NCBI GenBank assembly: GCA_002429385.1 | Contig: DIZL01000075.1 | Location: 1-59,737, forward strand | From: Prolixibacteraceae bacterium UBA6029 | GTDB taxonomy: Bacteria > Bacteroidota > Bacteroidia > Bacteroidales > Prolixibacteraceae | Direction of reading: 5' to 3' | DNA length: 59,737 bases | Part shown: one piece after another, positions 46,035 through 54,648 of the stretch | Layout of the letters: every line of letters starts with the position of its first letter | Position numbering within the stretch: the stretch's first letter is position 1 | Notes under the pieces: model-generated | Told to the model about the DNA's origin: nothing | Database searches by the model: none | Seen by the model: the letters and a program-made list of their open reading frames with translations, nothing else | Made by a program: the position numbers and the translations under genes

Positions 46035-47345
46035 CTAATCTTCAATTTTTTCAACTGCTTCGTGTAGAATTTGAAGGTAAATTTCACGAACTTTCGATGC
46101 AGAATCCGTCCAAAGCAATTTGTCTACTTCCTTTTTACCGTGTTTAACGAGATTTTTCCAGAGCTCCAGATCGTTTAATAAATCACAAATAGCATCGGCC
46201 ATTGCACGAATATCCCAGTAATCAACTTTCAGGATGTTTTTTAATATTTCCGATGCGCCAGTCTGTCTCGAAATGATCACAGGAACTTTTGCCTGCATGG
46301 CTTCAAGTGCAACTATACCGAAAGGCTCCGACACCGAAGGCATTACAAAAACATCGCTCATGTGAAAGAGATCGTTTACTTCGCTATCTTTCAGAAAACC
46401 CGGAAAATGAATATGATCGGATATATTCAGTTCGGTAGCTCGCTTTTTCATCGCGTCAAGCATGTCTCCCTTTCCAGCCATAATAAAACTGACATTCTTC
46501 ATTTTCTGAAGAACCAGACTGGCAGCTTCTAAAAAATATTCAGGACCTTTTTGCAGGGTTATCCGGCCAAGAAAAGTTACGATTTTCTTGTTGCCAACTT
46601 TCTCAAATATTGGCTTTTCTTCAGTTTTGACAGTTTCTACAGCATTATAAACAGTTATAACTTTTTCCGGTCCGATGTAGAAATTCCGGATAATGATATT
46701 GCGGGTGAGATTACTTACAGCAAGGATTTTGTCGGCGGCGTCCATTCCCTCCTTTTCGATGGAATAAATAGCAGGATTTATGTGATAACCGCTTCGGTCG
46801 AATTCAGTTGAATGAATATGTACTACCAATGGTTTGCCCGATATCCTTTTAGCAGCAATTCCCGCCGGAAAAGTCATCCAATCGTGAACATGAATCACAT
46901 CAAACTCAATCTCACGGGCAATAGTTTCAGCCACAATAGCATAATTTCGTATTTCCTGAAAAAGGCTTGGACCGTAATCTCCAAAAAAAATGATTTTTCC
47001 TTCTCCGGTAGTTTCTACCAATCGTTCTTCTCCGGAAGAAACTTTCGATTTCAATTCAAAAAACTCACTCGTGCCCAAATAAGGGATCAATTCAGATTTA
47101 AGTTCGTAATATTCCACTTTCGACTCCTGATCAGCAAATTGAATGTATTTATGGATCACCGGAAGCTCATTCGCACCCAATAGAGTTATATAAACCTGTT
47201 CTTCGTCGCCCCATGCTTTAGGAACCACAAATGTTAACTCAACATCCCTGAACCCGGACAATCCTTTTGTCAGGCCATAACAGGCAGTGCCCAATCCTCC
47301 TGATTTATGTGGCGGAAATTCCCATCCAAACATTAATACCTTCAT
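46035..47345 (-). CDS. GT4-family glycosyltransferase (glycogen-synthase-like)
   Basis: This 436-residue protein has a two-domain GT-B fold. The N-terminus MKVLMFGWEFPPHKSGGLG is the sugar-nucleotide/acceptor loop also found in glycogen synthases. The C-terminal half has SVSEPFGIVALEAMQAKVPVI, a typical retaining GT motif for nucleotide sugar binding. Family 4 proteins of this type in Bacteroidota are often annotated as glycogen synthase; placement between branching enzyme and phosphorylase supports that role. No membrane segment or signal. The gene is 54 bases downstream of the GSCFA gene in the same direction. Confidence 0.85.
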   Translation of the reverse strand: MKVLMFGWEFPPHKSGGLGTACYGLTKGLSGFRDVELTFVVPKAWGDEEQVYITLLGANELPVIHKYIQFADQESKVEYYELKSELIPYLGTSEFFELKSKVSSGEERLVETTGEGKIIFFGDYGPSLFQEIRNYAIVAETIAREIEFDVIHVHDWMTFPAGIAAKRISGKPLVVHIHSTEFDRSGYHINPAIYSIEKEGMDAADKILAVSNLTRNIIIRNFYIGPEKVITVYNAVETVKTEEKPIFEKVGNKKIVTFLGRITLQKGPEYFLEAASLVLQKMKNVSFIMAGKGDMLDAMKKRATELNISDHIHFPGFLKDSEVNDLFHMSDVFVMPSVSEPFGIVALEAMQAKVPVIISRQTGASEILKNILKVDYWDIRAMADAICDLLNDLELWKNLVKHGKKEVDKLLWTDSASKVREIYLQILHEAVEKIED

Positions 47346-47399
47346 CGTTTCAGTAAAAAGAAATAAGAAATAAGGAAAAGGGGATAATACTGCGGCAAA

Positions 47400-48413
47400 C
47401 TATTCAGTTCCCAATTCCTGAAAACGTGCCAATTCCTGTTCAAAATAGATTTGTTCAGGAGTAAAATCAAGAGAAGGAAAATCAATAATAAGCTGTTTAA
47501 TCTGACTCAGATTAAAACATATAAATTCCCTGTATTTGTCAGTTCCCGGATTAACCGGGCGATGTTCGAATGATTTTTTTAATTTCAATATCTTTTTAGA
47601 AATCTCATTGCTTTCCCTGCTAATCATGACTTTGCTGAAGCGTTCGAAAATATAATCGATCGCAACTGTGCTTAAATGCAGCATATCATCAGCATAGAAG
47701 CGGTAATCGCGCAATTCATCCATCATGAGTTCATAGGAAGGGAAGTACCTGCAGCCCCGATCACCCAAACCGGTAATAAGACGGTCAATCGCAAGAATAA
47801 GTGTCGATTTGCTCACCTGATTTTCGACAGCACCATCTTTCCAATGACGGATCGGGCTGACTGTGAAAATGATCTTTAATTTTGGGTTAATTTTCCAAAT
47901 TTCCTCCAGTAAATGGTGGTAAGCCTCTGAGATTTCATTCACTCCCAGCCTATACCGATTAAATTGTTTTGCCGGAATTTTGTGACAGTTTGATACGATC
48001 TGACCCGTATTTATATGTTCGTAAACCCAGGCTGTACCAAATGTGATCACCAGAAAATCTGCTTTCCTAAGAAATTCTGTAGAATATTCAATGCGGCTAT
48101 TAATCTTTTTTAGTACCACATCACGATCCACATCTGAGAACCGACTATGATGATAAAAGCTGTTCCACAATCCCTGATCAAAGAACAGGTCAACTTCTGT
48201 AAAAGTGCGATTATTCAGCAATAGCTTCAAGCTGTTGGCAATAGACTCTGGATTATATAAAATGCCAAAAGGATTCGTATCAACCTTGAACTTCAGATCA
48301 TTCATTTTCTGCCCGATATTTTCTGAGAAACAGGATCCAAAAAACATCATGCTTTTAGAATAATCCATTCTATGTGGAAATTCAGGAATTTGTATTTCAG
48401 TAAAGAAGGACAT
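47400..48413 (-). CDS. GSCFA-domain protein
   Basis: This 337-residue protein carries the signature MMFFGSCFSENIGQKM near the N-terminus, followed by NPFGILYNP, LVITFGTAWVYEH and TVSPIRHWKDG. The fold is related to SGNH/GDSL hydrolases, with the Ser of GSCFS as possible nucleophile and conserved His and Asp further on. The biological substrate is unknown. It lies between the branching enzyme and the GT4 gene in what looks like one operon, so a role in glucan modification is conceivable but not shown. Confidence 0.88.
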   Translation of the reverse strand: MSFFTEIQIPEFPHRMDYSKSMMFFGSCFSENIGQKMNDLKFKVDTNPFGILYNPESIANSLKLLLNNRTFTEVDLFFDQGLWNSFYHHSRFSDVDRDVVLKKINSRIEYSTEFLRKADFLVITFGTAWVYEHINTGQIVSNCHKIPAKQFNRYRLGVNEISEAYHHLLEEIWKINPKLKIIFTVSPIRHWKDGAVENQVSKSTLILAIDRLITGLGDRGCRYFPSYELMMDELRDYRFYADDMLHLSTVAIDYIFERFSKVMISRESNEISKKILKLKKSFEHRPVNPGTDKYREFICFNLSQIKQLIIDFPSLDFTPEQIYFEQELARFQELGTE

Positions 48414-48471
48414 AGACCCAGTATAAAAATTTTGAAATTAAAGTCCTTTGACAATTAATCAAAGGAAGATT

Positions 48472-50484
48472 TTACCTTACTTTTTTAAATGCCTGTCGTT
48501 CAAGAACCAATGCAGTACGAGCCGGGAGATATAGTAATAAATAATGCTGACTGGTCAATCCGCCTGACGGATGTGTATAATAAGTTAACTGATCATCAAT
48601 CCGATTCTGTCCGCCAAAGCGTTGTTCATCAGTATTTAAAACAATCTTATACTTTGAAGCTGCCAATGGGATCCCATAATCAACAAACGATTGAGTCGGA
48701 TTAAAATTAAAGACAAATAAATAGTTACCTCTCGTATAAGAAAGTATTTGATTTTCCTTATGGTCATATACCCAATTGACTTCAGGAATATCAATCAGCT
48801 TCGATTTTTTAACAAGGGAAATCATATCATGGTCGAAATCAGACAACCAATGGTAACGTAAATCTTTATTATCGGCAATGCTCCATAACCTGCGGGCATG
48901 AGCATAAGACCAATTATTGCCTTCTCTTGGAAAATCAATCCACTCCGGATGACCGAACTCATTACCCATAAAATTCAGGTAGGCGCCTCCGGCACAGGTC
49001 AAAGTAGCAAGTCGGATCATTTTATGCAAGGCGATTCCACGCTCAACTGCCAGGTTGGGCTGATCCTTCCTCATGTTGAAATACATTTCCTTATCAATCA
49101 GCCTGAAAATGATCGTCTTATCACCTACCAAAGCCTGATCGTGAGATTCAGCATAACTCACCACTTTTTCATCCATGCGTTTAGAAGTCAGTTCATGAAA
49201 AATGTTTCCGACATCCCACTTTTCATCCGGAATTTCCTTGATTGTTTTGATCCAGAAATCAGGTACACCCATAGCCATGCGATAATCGAAACCAAGTCCG
49301 CCATCCTTATGCGGAGTAGCCAGACCCGGTAATCCGCTCATTTCTTCGGCTACCGAAAGTGCATTAGGATTCAGTTCATGGATCAAACGATTAGCCATGA
49401 TAAAGTAATTTATCGCTTCCTGATCTGTTCCATCATTAAAATAATCGTCATAGCTTGTAAATGCTTTTCCTAAACCATGATCAAAATACAGCATGCTGGT
49501 CACTCCGTCAAACCGGAAACCATCAAACTTAAATTCTTCGAGCCAATAACGGATATTGGAAAGCAAAAAATGGATGACTTCCGGTTTCCCATAATTAAAG
49601 CAATACGAATCCCATGCAGGATGTTCACCTTTGGGGCCATCATGGAAAAACTGATACCTTGTTCCGTCGTATTTACCAAGACCTTCAACTTCATTTTTAA
49701 CAGCATGTGAATGAACCAAATCAATAATTACTGAAATACCCATCCCATGGGCTTCATCTACCAGATGCTTCAATTCTTCCGGAGTCCCAAATCGTGACGA
49801 GGGAGCAAAAAAGCTTGATACATGGTATCCAAAACTTCCATAATAGGGATGTTCAGGAATGGCCATCAATTGAATGGTGTTGTACCCCGCATTCTGTATT
49901 CGCGGTAAAATATGGATACGGAATTCATCATAAGTATGAACCCGTGGATCTTCGCCAGCCATACCAATATGGGCTTCATAGATCAGGGGAGCTTCTGATG
50001 ACCTATGAAAACCATCATTCTTCCATTGATAAGGATCTTTGGGCGCCCAAACCTGGGCATTAAATATCTTTGTGTTATTGTCCTGAACAACCCTGTTGAT
50101 CCATGCCGGAATGCGTTTGCCCTGTCCGCCATTCCAATAAGTTGAAAAGGCAAACAGATCGTTGTGAGTCATCTTTTCCGCTGCAAGTTTAAGTTCCCAG
50201 TTCCCAGAGCCTATCGAATGCAGTTCGTATTCAGGAAGTTCCTGCCAGTTATTGAATTCCCCGGTCAGGAAAATTGCTGTAGCATTAGGAGCCCAATCAC
50301 GAATGACCCATAGGTTGTCTTCAAAATGTAATCCATACCATTTATGACCCTGTGCAAATTCCGAAAGACTCGTTCCCTGAAGAATTTCCTTTTCTTTTAA
50401 CTTGGCAGTGTTTAGCCGTTCAATGATAGTAGATGCAAAGGGTTGCAGGTAACTATCGTATTTTACAAAATTAGGAAGTTTCAT
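48472..50484 (-). CDS. glgB: 1,4-alpha-glucan branching enzyme, eukaryote-like type
   Basis: The product has 670 residues, with CBM48 (about 50-150) and GH13 catalytic domains. The nucleophile Asp lies in FRFDGVTSMLYFDHG, the acid/base Glu in SVAEEMSGLPG, and the third Asp in YAESHDQALVG. The sequence FDGVTSML...AESHDQALVGDKTI is closer in pattern to eukaryotic branching enzymes than to E. coli GlgB. It forms alpha-1,6 branches in glycogen. The start at 50484 (MKLPNFVKYD) is preferred to an ATG at 50532, which adds 16 unusual residues. It is first in the minus-strand glycogen cluster. Confidence 0.93.
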   Translation of the reverse strand: MKLPNFVKYDSYLQPFASTIIERLNTAKLKEKEILQGTSLSEFAQGHKWYGLHFEDNLWVIRDWAPNATAIFLTGEFNNWQELPEYELHSIGSGNWELKLAAEKMTHNDLFAFSTYWNGGQGKRIPAWINRVVQDNNTKIFNAQVWAPKDPYQWKNDGFHRSSEAPLIYEAHIGMAGEDPRVHTYDEFRIHILPRIQNAGYNTIQLMAIPEHPYYGSFGYHVSSFFAPSSRFGTPEELKHLVDEAHGMGISVIIDLVHSHAVKNEVEGLGKYDGTRYQFFHDGPKGEHPAWDSYCFNYGKPEVIHFLLSNIRYWLEEFKFDGFRFDGVTSMLYFDHGLGKAFTSYDDYFNDGTDQEAINYFIMANRLIHELNPNALSVAEEMSGLPGLATPHKDGGLGFDYRMAMGVPDFWIKTIKEIPDEKWDVGNIFHELTSKRMDEKVVSYAESHDQALVGDKTIIFRLIDKEMYFNMRKDQPNLAVERGIALHKMIRLATLTCAGGAYLNFMGNEFGHPEWIDFPREGNNWSYAHARRLWSIADNKDLRYHWLSDFDHDMISLVKKSKLIDIPEVNWVYDHKENQILSYTRGNYLFVFNFNPTQSFVDYGIPLAASKYKIVLNTDEQRFGGQNRIDDQLTYYTHPSGGLTSQHYLLLYLPARTALVLERQAFKKVR

Positions 50485-50667
50485 CGTGCATTGAGTTTGC
50501 TTAAAGATAAGCAAAAATACGGAAATCTGCACACACCCTCACTCAAAGTAAATATCGTAGGTCAGGAGATTCGATGAAGAAACCAGGTGTGAAAAACAAT
50601 GAAAGAAATGCATAACACTTACATTATTTTGTTCCTCATTGAATCAGGATTCGTCTCCATTGACCTT

Positions 50668-50784
50668 TACCAATTCCATATAAAAAAGTCATTATCCCTT
50701 CGTTTTAAATACAGAAACTCACAACTTTGTACTTATAAAGTACTAAAATAGTACTTAAACAAAGGTGTTAACCTATCTTTTTTA
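50668..50784 (+). repeat. Leader repeat, copy 2 (no gene attached)
   Basis: This is similar to 39071-39188, including the 11-bp iterons (GTACTTATAAA, GTACTAAAATA and GTACTTAAACA at 50729-50761). Here no DUF6266-like gene follows, so it is a leftover promoter/leader or an independently spread element. Confidence 0.75.
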
Positions 50785-50837
50785 ATAACCAATACAGCCT
50801 CTTCAAAATCTTATGGAACGGGAAAACATTTCAGCTC

Positions 50838-50863
50838 CTTTTCTTCTTTCCTTTTTCCTGATA
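50838..50863. repeat. Pyrimidine tract left of the toxin-antitoxin pair
   Basis: CCTTTTCTTCTTTCCTTTTT followed by CCTGAT is almost the same as the tract at 51447-51471, so the two form direct repeats either side of the pair. Confidence 0.65.
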
Positions 50864-50894
50864 ATTTACACTTTAACGTCTAATGCAAAAATTG

Positions 50895-50902
50895 TATATT
50901 TG
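50895..50902 (+). promoter_or_regulatory. Bacteroidota -7 box (TATATTTG) of the toxin-antitoxin operon
   Basis: TATATTTG matches the TAnnTTTG consensus, 17 bases before the antitoxin start codon. Confidence 0.6.
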
Positions 50903-50919
50903 CATAAATATTCTAAAAA

Positions 50920-51117
50920 ATGACAACTGTAATTATTGATACCAGAAGCAACGAAGCTAAGCGGTTAATCGAATATTTGAAAACGATTAAATATGCCCGG
51001 GTTTTAGATAACAAAACAGACGATAGTGATGCTTATGACCCCGAATTTGTTGATAAAATTAACACCCGCAAAAATCAACCTTCTGTAAAAGTCAACATTA
51101 ACGATCTATGGAAATAG
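50920..51117 (+). CDS. Antitoxin of a YoeB-type system (DUF2683-like)
   Basis: The 65-residue protein starts MTTVIIDTRSNEAKRLIEYLKTIKYARVLD, a pattern I associate with DUF2683 proteins that pair with RelE/YoeB toxins in Bacteroidota. It should neutralise the toxin and may repress the operon. The stop overlaps the toxin start by 10 bases, consistent with coupled translation, and the -7 box lies just upstream. Confidence 0.78.
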   Translation: MTTVIIDTRSNEAKRLIEYLKTIKYARVLDNKTDDSDAYDPEFVDKINTRKNQPSVKVNINDLWK

Positions 51118-51380
51118 AGTTTAAATCCGGAGCTTTAGACGACCTTGATTTTTGGAAACGTTCTGGTAATATAACTGTTCAGAATCGCATTACTATTTTA
51201 TTACTTTCAATATCAGCAACTCCTGAGAGTGGCATTGGGAAACCTGAAAGATTAAAAGGAAATCTTTCGGGTTTTTGGTCACGAAGGATAAACAAAGTAC
51301 ATCGAATTGTTTATACGATTAACCCCGATTGCCAAATTGTAACAATTTATTCGCTCAAAGATCATTACAAGAAATTGTAA
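51108..51380 (+). CDS. RelE/YoeB-family mRNA-cleaving toxin
   Basis: The 90-residue protein has the YoeB pattern: GKPERLKGNLSGFWSRRINKVHRIVY in the middle and SLKDHYKK at the end, which supply the Glu, Arg and His-Tyr residues used in ribosome-dependent mRNA cleavage. It overlaps the antitoxin gene by 10 bases. It lies between direct pyrimidine repeats and next to leader repeat copy 2, so the pair looks recently acquired. Confidence 0.87.
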   Translation: MEIEFKSGALDDLDFWKRSGNITVQNRITILLLSISATPESGIGKPERLKGNLSGFWSRRINKVHRIVYTINPDCQIVTIYSLKDHYKKL

Positions 51381-51446
51381 AGCATAAGATCAACAACAAA
51401 ATAGGCTGCTCCGGTTTTTATTCCAAAACAGCCTTGTATTTTTTTT

Positions 51447-51471
51447 CTTTTCCTCTTTCCTTTTTCCTGAT
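51447..51471. repeat. Pyrimidine tract right of the toxin-antitoxin pair
   Basis: CTTTTCCTCTTTCCTTTTTC plus CTGAT repeats the tract at 50838-50863 with few changes and lies a few bases from the serS stop codon. On the minus strand it is a purine run, so it does not form a T-run terminator for serS. Confidence 0.65.
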
Positions 51472-51473
51472 TT

Positions 51474-52748
51474 CTAATCAATCATCTCAAACCCACAGTA
51501 AGGAACCAATACCTTTGGTATTCTGATACCTTCAGGAGTCTGGTTGTTTTCAAGAAGGGCAGCCAGAATTCGTGGTAATGCCAATGCACTTCCGTTGAGT
51601 GTATGCGCAATGACCGGTTTCTTGGTTGCCTCGTCGCGATAGCGCAATTTTAACCTGTTGGCCTGGAAACTTTCGAAATTCGATACCGAACTTACTTCCA
51701 GCCATTTTTCCTGCGCCGCCGAGAAAACTTCAAAGTCATAAGTCAAAGCCGAAGTGAAGCTCATATCGCCACCACACAAACGAAGAATACGATAAGGAAG
51801 CTCCAGTTTTTCAACCAGGCCTGCCACATGAGCAACCATTCCGTCAAGCAGTTCATACGAATTATCCGGATGGGAAATTTGTACTATCTCTACTTTATCG
51901 AATTGATGCAGGCGGTTCAATCCACGAACATCTTTTCCGTACGAACCAGCTTCACGTCGGAAGCAAGCGCTGTAAGCAGTATTTTTTATAGGTAAATCTT
52001 TTGCATCAACAATCACATCACGGTAAAGATTGGTTACCGGAACCTCCGCTGTCGGGATCAGGTATAGTTTATCTTCGGTAGCATAATACATTTGTCCTTC
52101 TTTGTCGGGCAACTGTCCGGTTCCAAAACCCGAATCTTCATTCACCATCAGAGGTGGCTGGATTTCAAGATATCCTGAAGCACGCGCTTCATCGAGAAAG
52201 AAACTAATCAAGGCACGTTGTATACGGGCGCCTTTACCCTTGTAAACAGGGAATCCCGCTCCGGTAATTTTCACACCCAGTTCGAAGTCGATGATGTCAT
52301 ATTTCCTTGCCAATTCCCAGTGTGGAATACTATTTTCAGGCAAAACCGGAATATCGCCATGACGTTTGACCACTACGTTATCTTCAGGGGTCTTTCCTTC
52401 AGGAACCAGATCCGAAGGCATGTTAGGCATCAGTATTTGTAAATTGAAAACTTCCTGATCAATACGTGCAAAATCTTCATCCAACTGTTTGATCGAGTCT
52501 TTCAGTTCGGTGGTGCGGTTTTTGGCCGCCTGTGCCTCATCGGTTTTGCCGTCACGCATCAGCAATCCCACTTCTTTTGAAATCTTATTCATTTCGGCCT
52601 TGCACTGATCAGCACTAGTTTGTATCTCATTCTTCTTTGCTGACAATACGTTGATTTGCTGAACAATTACAGAAGCGTCAAAATTTTTCTTCTTCAGCTT
52701 GGTAACTACCATTTCTGGATTTTCCTGTATGAATTTTAGATTAAGCAT
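51474..52748 (-). CDS. serS: Seryl-tRNA synthetase
   Basis: The protein has 424 residues. The N-terminal coiled-coil arm (about 25-110, KKNEIQTSADQCKAEMNKIS...) binds tRNA-Ser, and the class II catalytic core has motif 2 (CFRREAGSYGKDVRGLNRLHQF) and motif 3 (NGSALALPRILAALLENNQ). It charges tRNA-Ser (and tRNA-Sec where present) with serine. It lies downstream of rpmA on the same strand, but a strong terminator separates them. Confidence 0.97.
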   Translation of the reverse strand: MLNLKFIQENPEMVVTKLKKKNFDASVIVQQINVLSAKKNEIQTSADQCKAEMNKISKEVGLLMRDGKTDEAQAAKNRTTELKDSIKQLDEDFARIDQEVFNLQILMPNMPSDLVPEGKTPEDNVVVKRHGDIPVLPENSIPHWELARKYDIIDFELGVKITGAGFPVYKGKGARIQRALISFFLDEARASGYLEIQPPLMVNEDSGFGTGQLPDKEGQMYYATEDKLYLIPTAEVPVTNLYRDVIVDAKDLPIKNTAYSACFRREAGSYGKDVRGLNRLHQFDKVEIVQISHPDNSYELLDGMVAHVAGLVEKLELPYRILRLCGGDMSFTSALTYDFEVFSAAQEKWLEVSSVSNFESFQANRLKLRYRDEATKKPVIAHTLNGSALALPRILAALLENNQTPEGIRIPKVLVPYCGFEMID

Positions 52749-52794
52749 CTCGGGTATATTTAATTTTATTCAGTCCACAAATTTAAAATAAAAA

Positions 52795-52824
52795 AATCTC
52801 CTGCCTTCGGAAAAGCAGGAGATT
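52795..52824 (-). terminator. Terminator after rpmA
   Basis: AATCTCCTGC pairs with GCAGGAGATT around a 10-base loop, followed on the minus strand by TTTTTATTTT. Confidence 0.92.
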
Positions 52825-52848
52825 ATTTAACGAAAATCTTGTATCGCC

Positions 52849-53121
52849 TTAGTTGAGTTCTGCAGCAACTACAGGTTCAATAGCAACGAATGATTTGTGG
52901 TCTCTTCTTTTTTTGAAAACAACAGTACCGTCAATCAAGGCAAATAGGGTATGATCTCTTCCCATACCAACATTTAAACCTGGGTGGTGTACAGTGCCTC
53001 TCTGGCGAACAATGATGTTACCAGCTGTTGCAGCCTGACCGCCGTAAATTTTTACGCCAAGTCTTTTGCTTTCTGATTCGCGACCGTTTCTGGAACTACC
53101 CGCACCTTTCTTATGAGCCAT
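52849..53121 (-). CDS. rpmA: 50S ribosomal protein L27
   Basis: The 90-residue protein starts MAHKKGAGSSRNGRESESKRLG and contains GGQAATAGNIIVRQRGT, both classical for L27. It has no N-terminal cleaved leader as in some Firmicutes. It lies 18 bases downstream of rplU in the usual order, and the transcript ends at a strong hairpin. Confidence 0.98.
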   Translation of the reverse strand: MAHKKGAGSSRNGRESESKRLGVKIYGGQAATAGNIIVRQRGTVHHPGLNVGMGRDHTLFALIDGTVVFKKRRDHKSFVAIEPVVAAELN

Positions 53122-53139
53122 GGTAAATTTTTTTTAATG

Positions 53140-53451
53140 TTATCCTATTACTTCTTCAATTTGAATCTTGGTCAGGTATTGACGGTGACCATTCATTTTC
53201 TGGTAACCTTTTCTTCTTTTCTTCTTGAAGACCAATACTTTATCTCCCTTCATGTGTTCCAGAACGGTTACAGTTACACTGGCACCTTCTACAACAGGAG
53301 TTCCAACTTTCACAGCACCTTCGTCATCTACCAAAAGAACTTTGTTGAAAACAACAGTTTCTCCTTCAGCATTTTCCAAACGGTGTACATAAATCTTCCG
53401 GCCTTTTTCAACTTTCATTTGCTGACCGGCAATCTCTACAATTGCGTACAT
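53140..53451 (-). CDS. rplU: 50S ribosomal protein L21
   Basis: From the ATG at 53451 the product has 103 residues and starts MYAIVEIAGQQMKVEKGRKI, the standard L21 N-terminus. An upstream in-frame ATG at 53538 would add 29 residues that do not fit the family, so it is rejected. The remaining motifs (DDEGAVKVGTP, KVLVFKKKRRKGYQKMNGHRQ) fit L21, which binds 23S rRNA. It is transcribed with rpmA. Confidence 0.97.
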   Translation of the reverse strand: MYAIVEIAGQQMKVEKGRKIYVHRLENAEGETVVFNKVLLVDDEGAVKVGTPVVEGASVTVTVLEHMKGDKVLVFKKKRRKGYQKMNGHRQYLTKIQIEEVIG

Positions 53452-53804
53452 TTCAATCTGTTTTAATATTTCTTCCGGCAGGCGGGAATCCATTGAATTA
53501 CCGCTTATTGAGCCTGCACGAAATCTTTCGGACTGCAAAAGTATATAATTTTAAGTGACCACCAAAGGTTTACAATCTTTTTTCAGATTTATTTTCAGAC
53601 CTGAAGAATAGATTATTAAGAGCAGGAAAACCTTTGCCTGACTTATCCATATGCCTGTTGAAACCTCTAAAAGCTACCCTTTTCATTACAAAAATACAAT
53701 TATTGGCTGAACTACAGTTTCAATACAGGGAAAAGAAACGTACATGACAATCCTAATTTGTCACACAGGAGAATGATTACAAACAACTATAACCAAATGA
53801 AAAA
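53452..53804. other. Intergenic, upstream of rplU
   Basis: It must contain the rplU-rpmA promoter and leader, but no clear -7 box or structure was seen. The rest has no gene. Confidence 0.45.
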
Positions 53805-53883
53805 TAAACACATAGACACATAGGGCACATAGAAATATTTAAAGTAACATTTAAACTATGTGTCCTATGTGTTTATGTGTTTA
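53805..53883. repeat. Inverted repeat with 28-bp ACACATAG-type arms
   Basis: The left arm is TAAACACATAGACACATAG followed by GGCACATAG and the right arm is its near-complement with two mismatches, separated by 23 bases of AT-rich loop. ACACATAG occurs repeatedly within the arms. Confidence 0.78.
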
Positions 53884-53950
53884 AAAATACATACAGATGA
53901 AAAGCCAAATGTAATTGCCAAAAAATCAAATCAGAATGCAAAACAATTCC

Positions 53951-53958
53951 TATATTTG
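53951..53958 (+). promoter_or_regulatory. Bacteroidota -7 box (TATATTTG) of the BFN-domain gene
   Basis: TATATTTG matches TAnnTTTG, 29 bases before the start codon at 53988. No clear -33 element at standard spacing. Confidence 0.55.
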
Positions 53959-53987
53959 TTTCTCATTGTTATGCTATTTAGATTTTA

Positions 53988-54584
53988 ATGCTGAAGATTA
54001 AACTCAATATATTAGGACTTTCCGTCAGTCAATCACAATCAGGAGCTTACGCACTGGTATTGGCTGAAGAAAACGGAGACCGCAGAATCCCTATTATCAT
54101 AGGGCCAATCGAGGCACAATCGATTGCGATCCAACTTGAAGGATTAAAACCTCCGAGACCACTTACTCACGATCTTTTTAAACACCTCGCCACTGCTTTT
54201 GAAATCAGAGTGACTGAGGTCGTTATCTACAAGCTTGAAGAAGGTATCTTTTATTCCGAACTGATCTGTACGCGTAACGACAAACAGATCATTATTGACT
54301 CGCGTACTTCGGATGCAGTAGCCCTCTCTCTGCGGTTCGATTGCCCTATTTACACCACCGATGAAATCCTTCAACGTGCGGGTATCGTGATCGAATTTGA
54401 AAATGAACAAGGTCAGGAAGAATGGCATCAGCCTCTGAGAAATGAACCTATGCGGGGAAAACACGAATACGAGAAATATACCTCTGCTGAACTCACCCAA
54501 ATGCTCAACAACGCCGTTCATGCCGAAGACTATGAAAAAGCATCGGCTATCCGTGATGAAATAAACCGGCGTAAAAAGGAATAA
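53988..54584 (+). CDS. Bifunctional nuclease (BFN/DUF151) domain protein with UVR motif
   Basis: The protein has 198 residues. The N-terminal BFN domain (about 1-135, VLAEENGDRRIPIIIGPIEAQSIAI and SRTSDAVALSLRFDCPIYTTDEIL) is followed by a C-terminal UvrB/UvrC-like helical hairpin (about 160-195, YTSAELTQMLNNAVHAEDYEKA). The BFN fold has been linked to nuclease activity in plants, but the bacterial role is not known. The combination with a UVR motif is common in Bacteroidota. The gene has its own -7 box. Confidence 0.9.
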   Translation: MLKIKLNILGLSVSQSQSGAYALVLAEENGDRRIPIIIGPIEAQSIAIQLEGLKPPRPLTHDLFKHLATAFEIRVTEVVIYKLEEGIFYSELICTRNDKQIIIDSRTSDAVALSLRFDCPIYTTDEILQRAGIVIEFENEQGQEEWHQPLRNEPMRGKHEYEKYTSAELTQMLNNAVHAEDYEKASAIRDEINRRKKE

Positions 54585-54648
54585 TCCTTTGAGCCCAAAA
54601 GCTACATCTCAACGACTACATAAACTCTATGAATTGAATCTTAATATT

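Noticed and set aside
53452..53538. 29-residue N-terminal extension of L21
   Set aside because: The L21 family begins at MYAIVEIAG; the extension has no counterpart and no sign of a good start.
54144..54521. Antisense frame of 125 codons over the BFN-domain gene
   Set aside because: The sense strand encodes a clear BFN-UVR protein with its own promoter; the antisense product has no family features.
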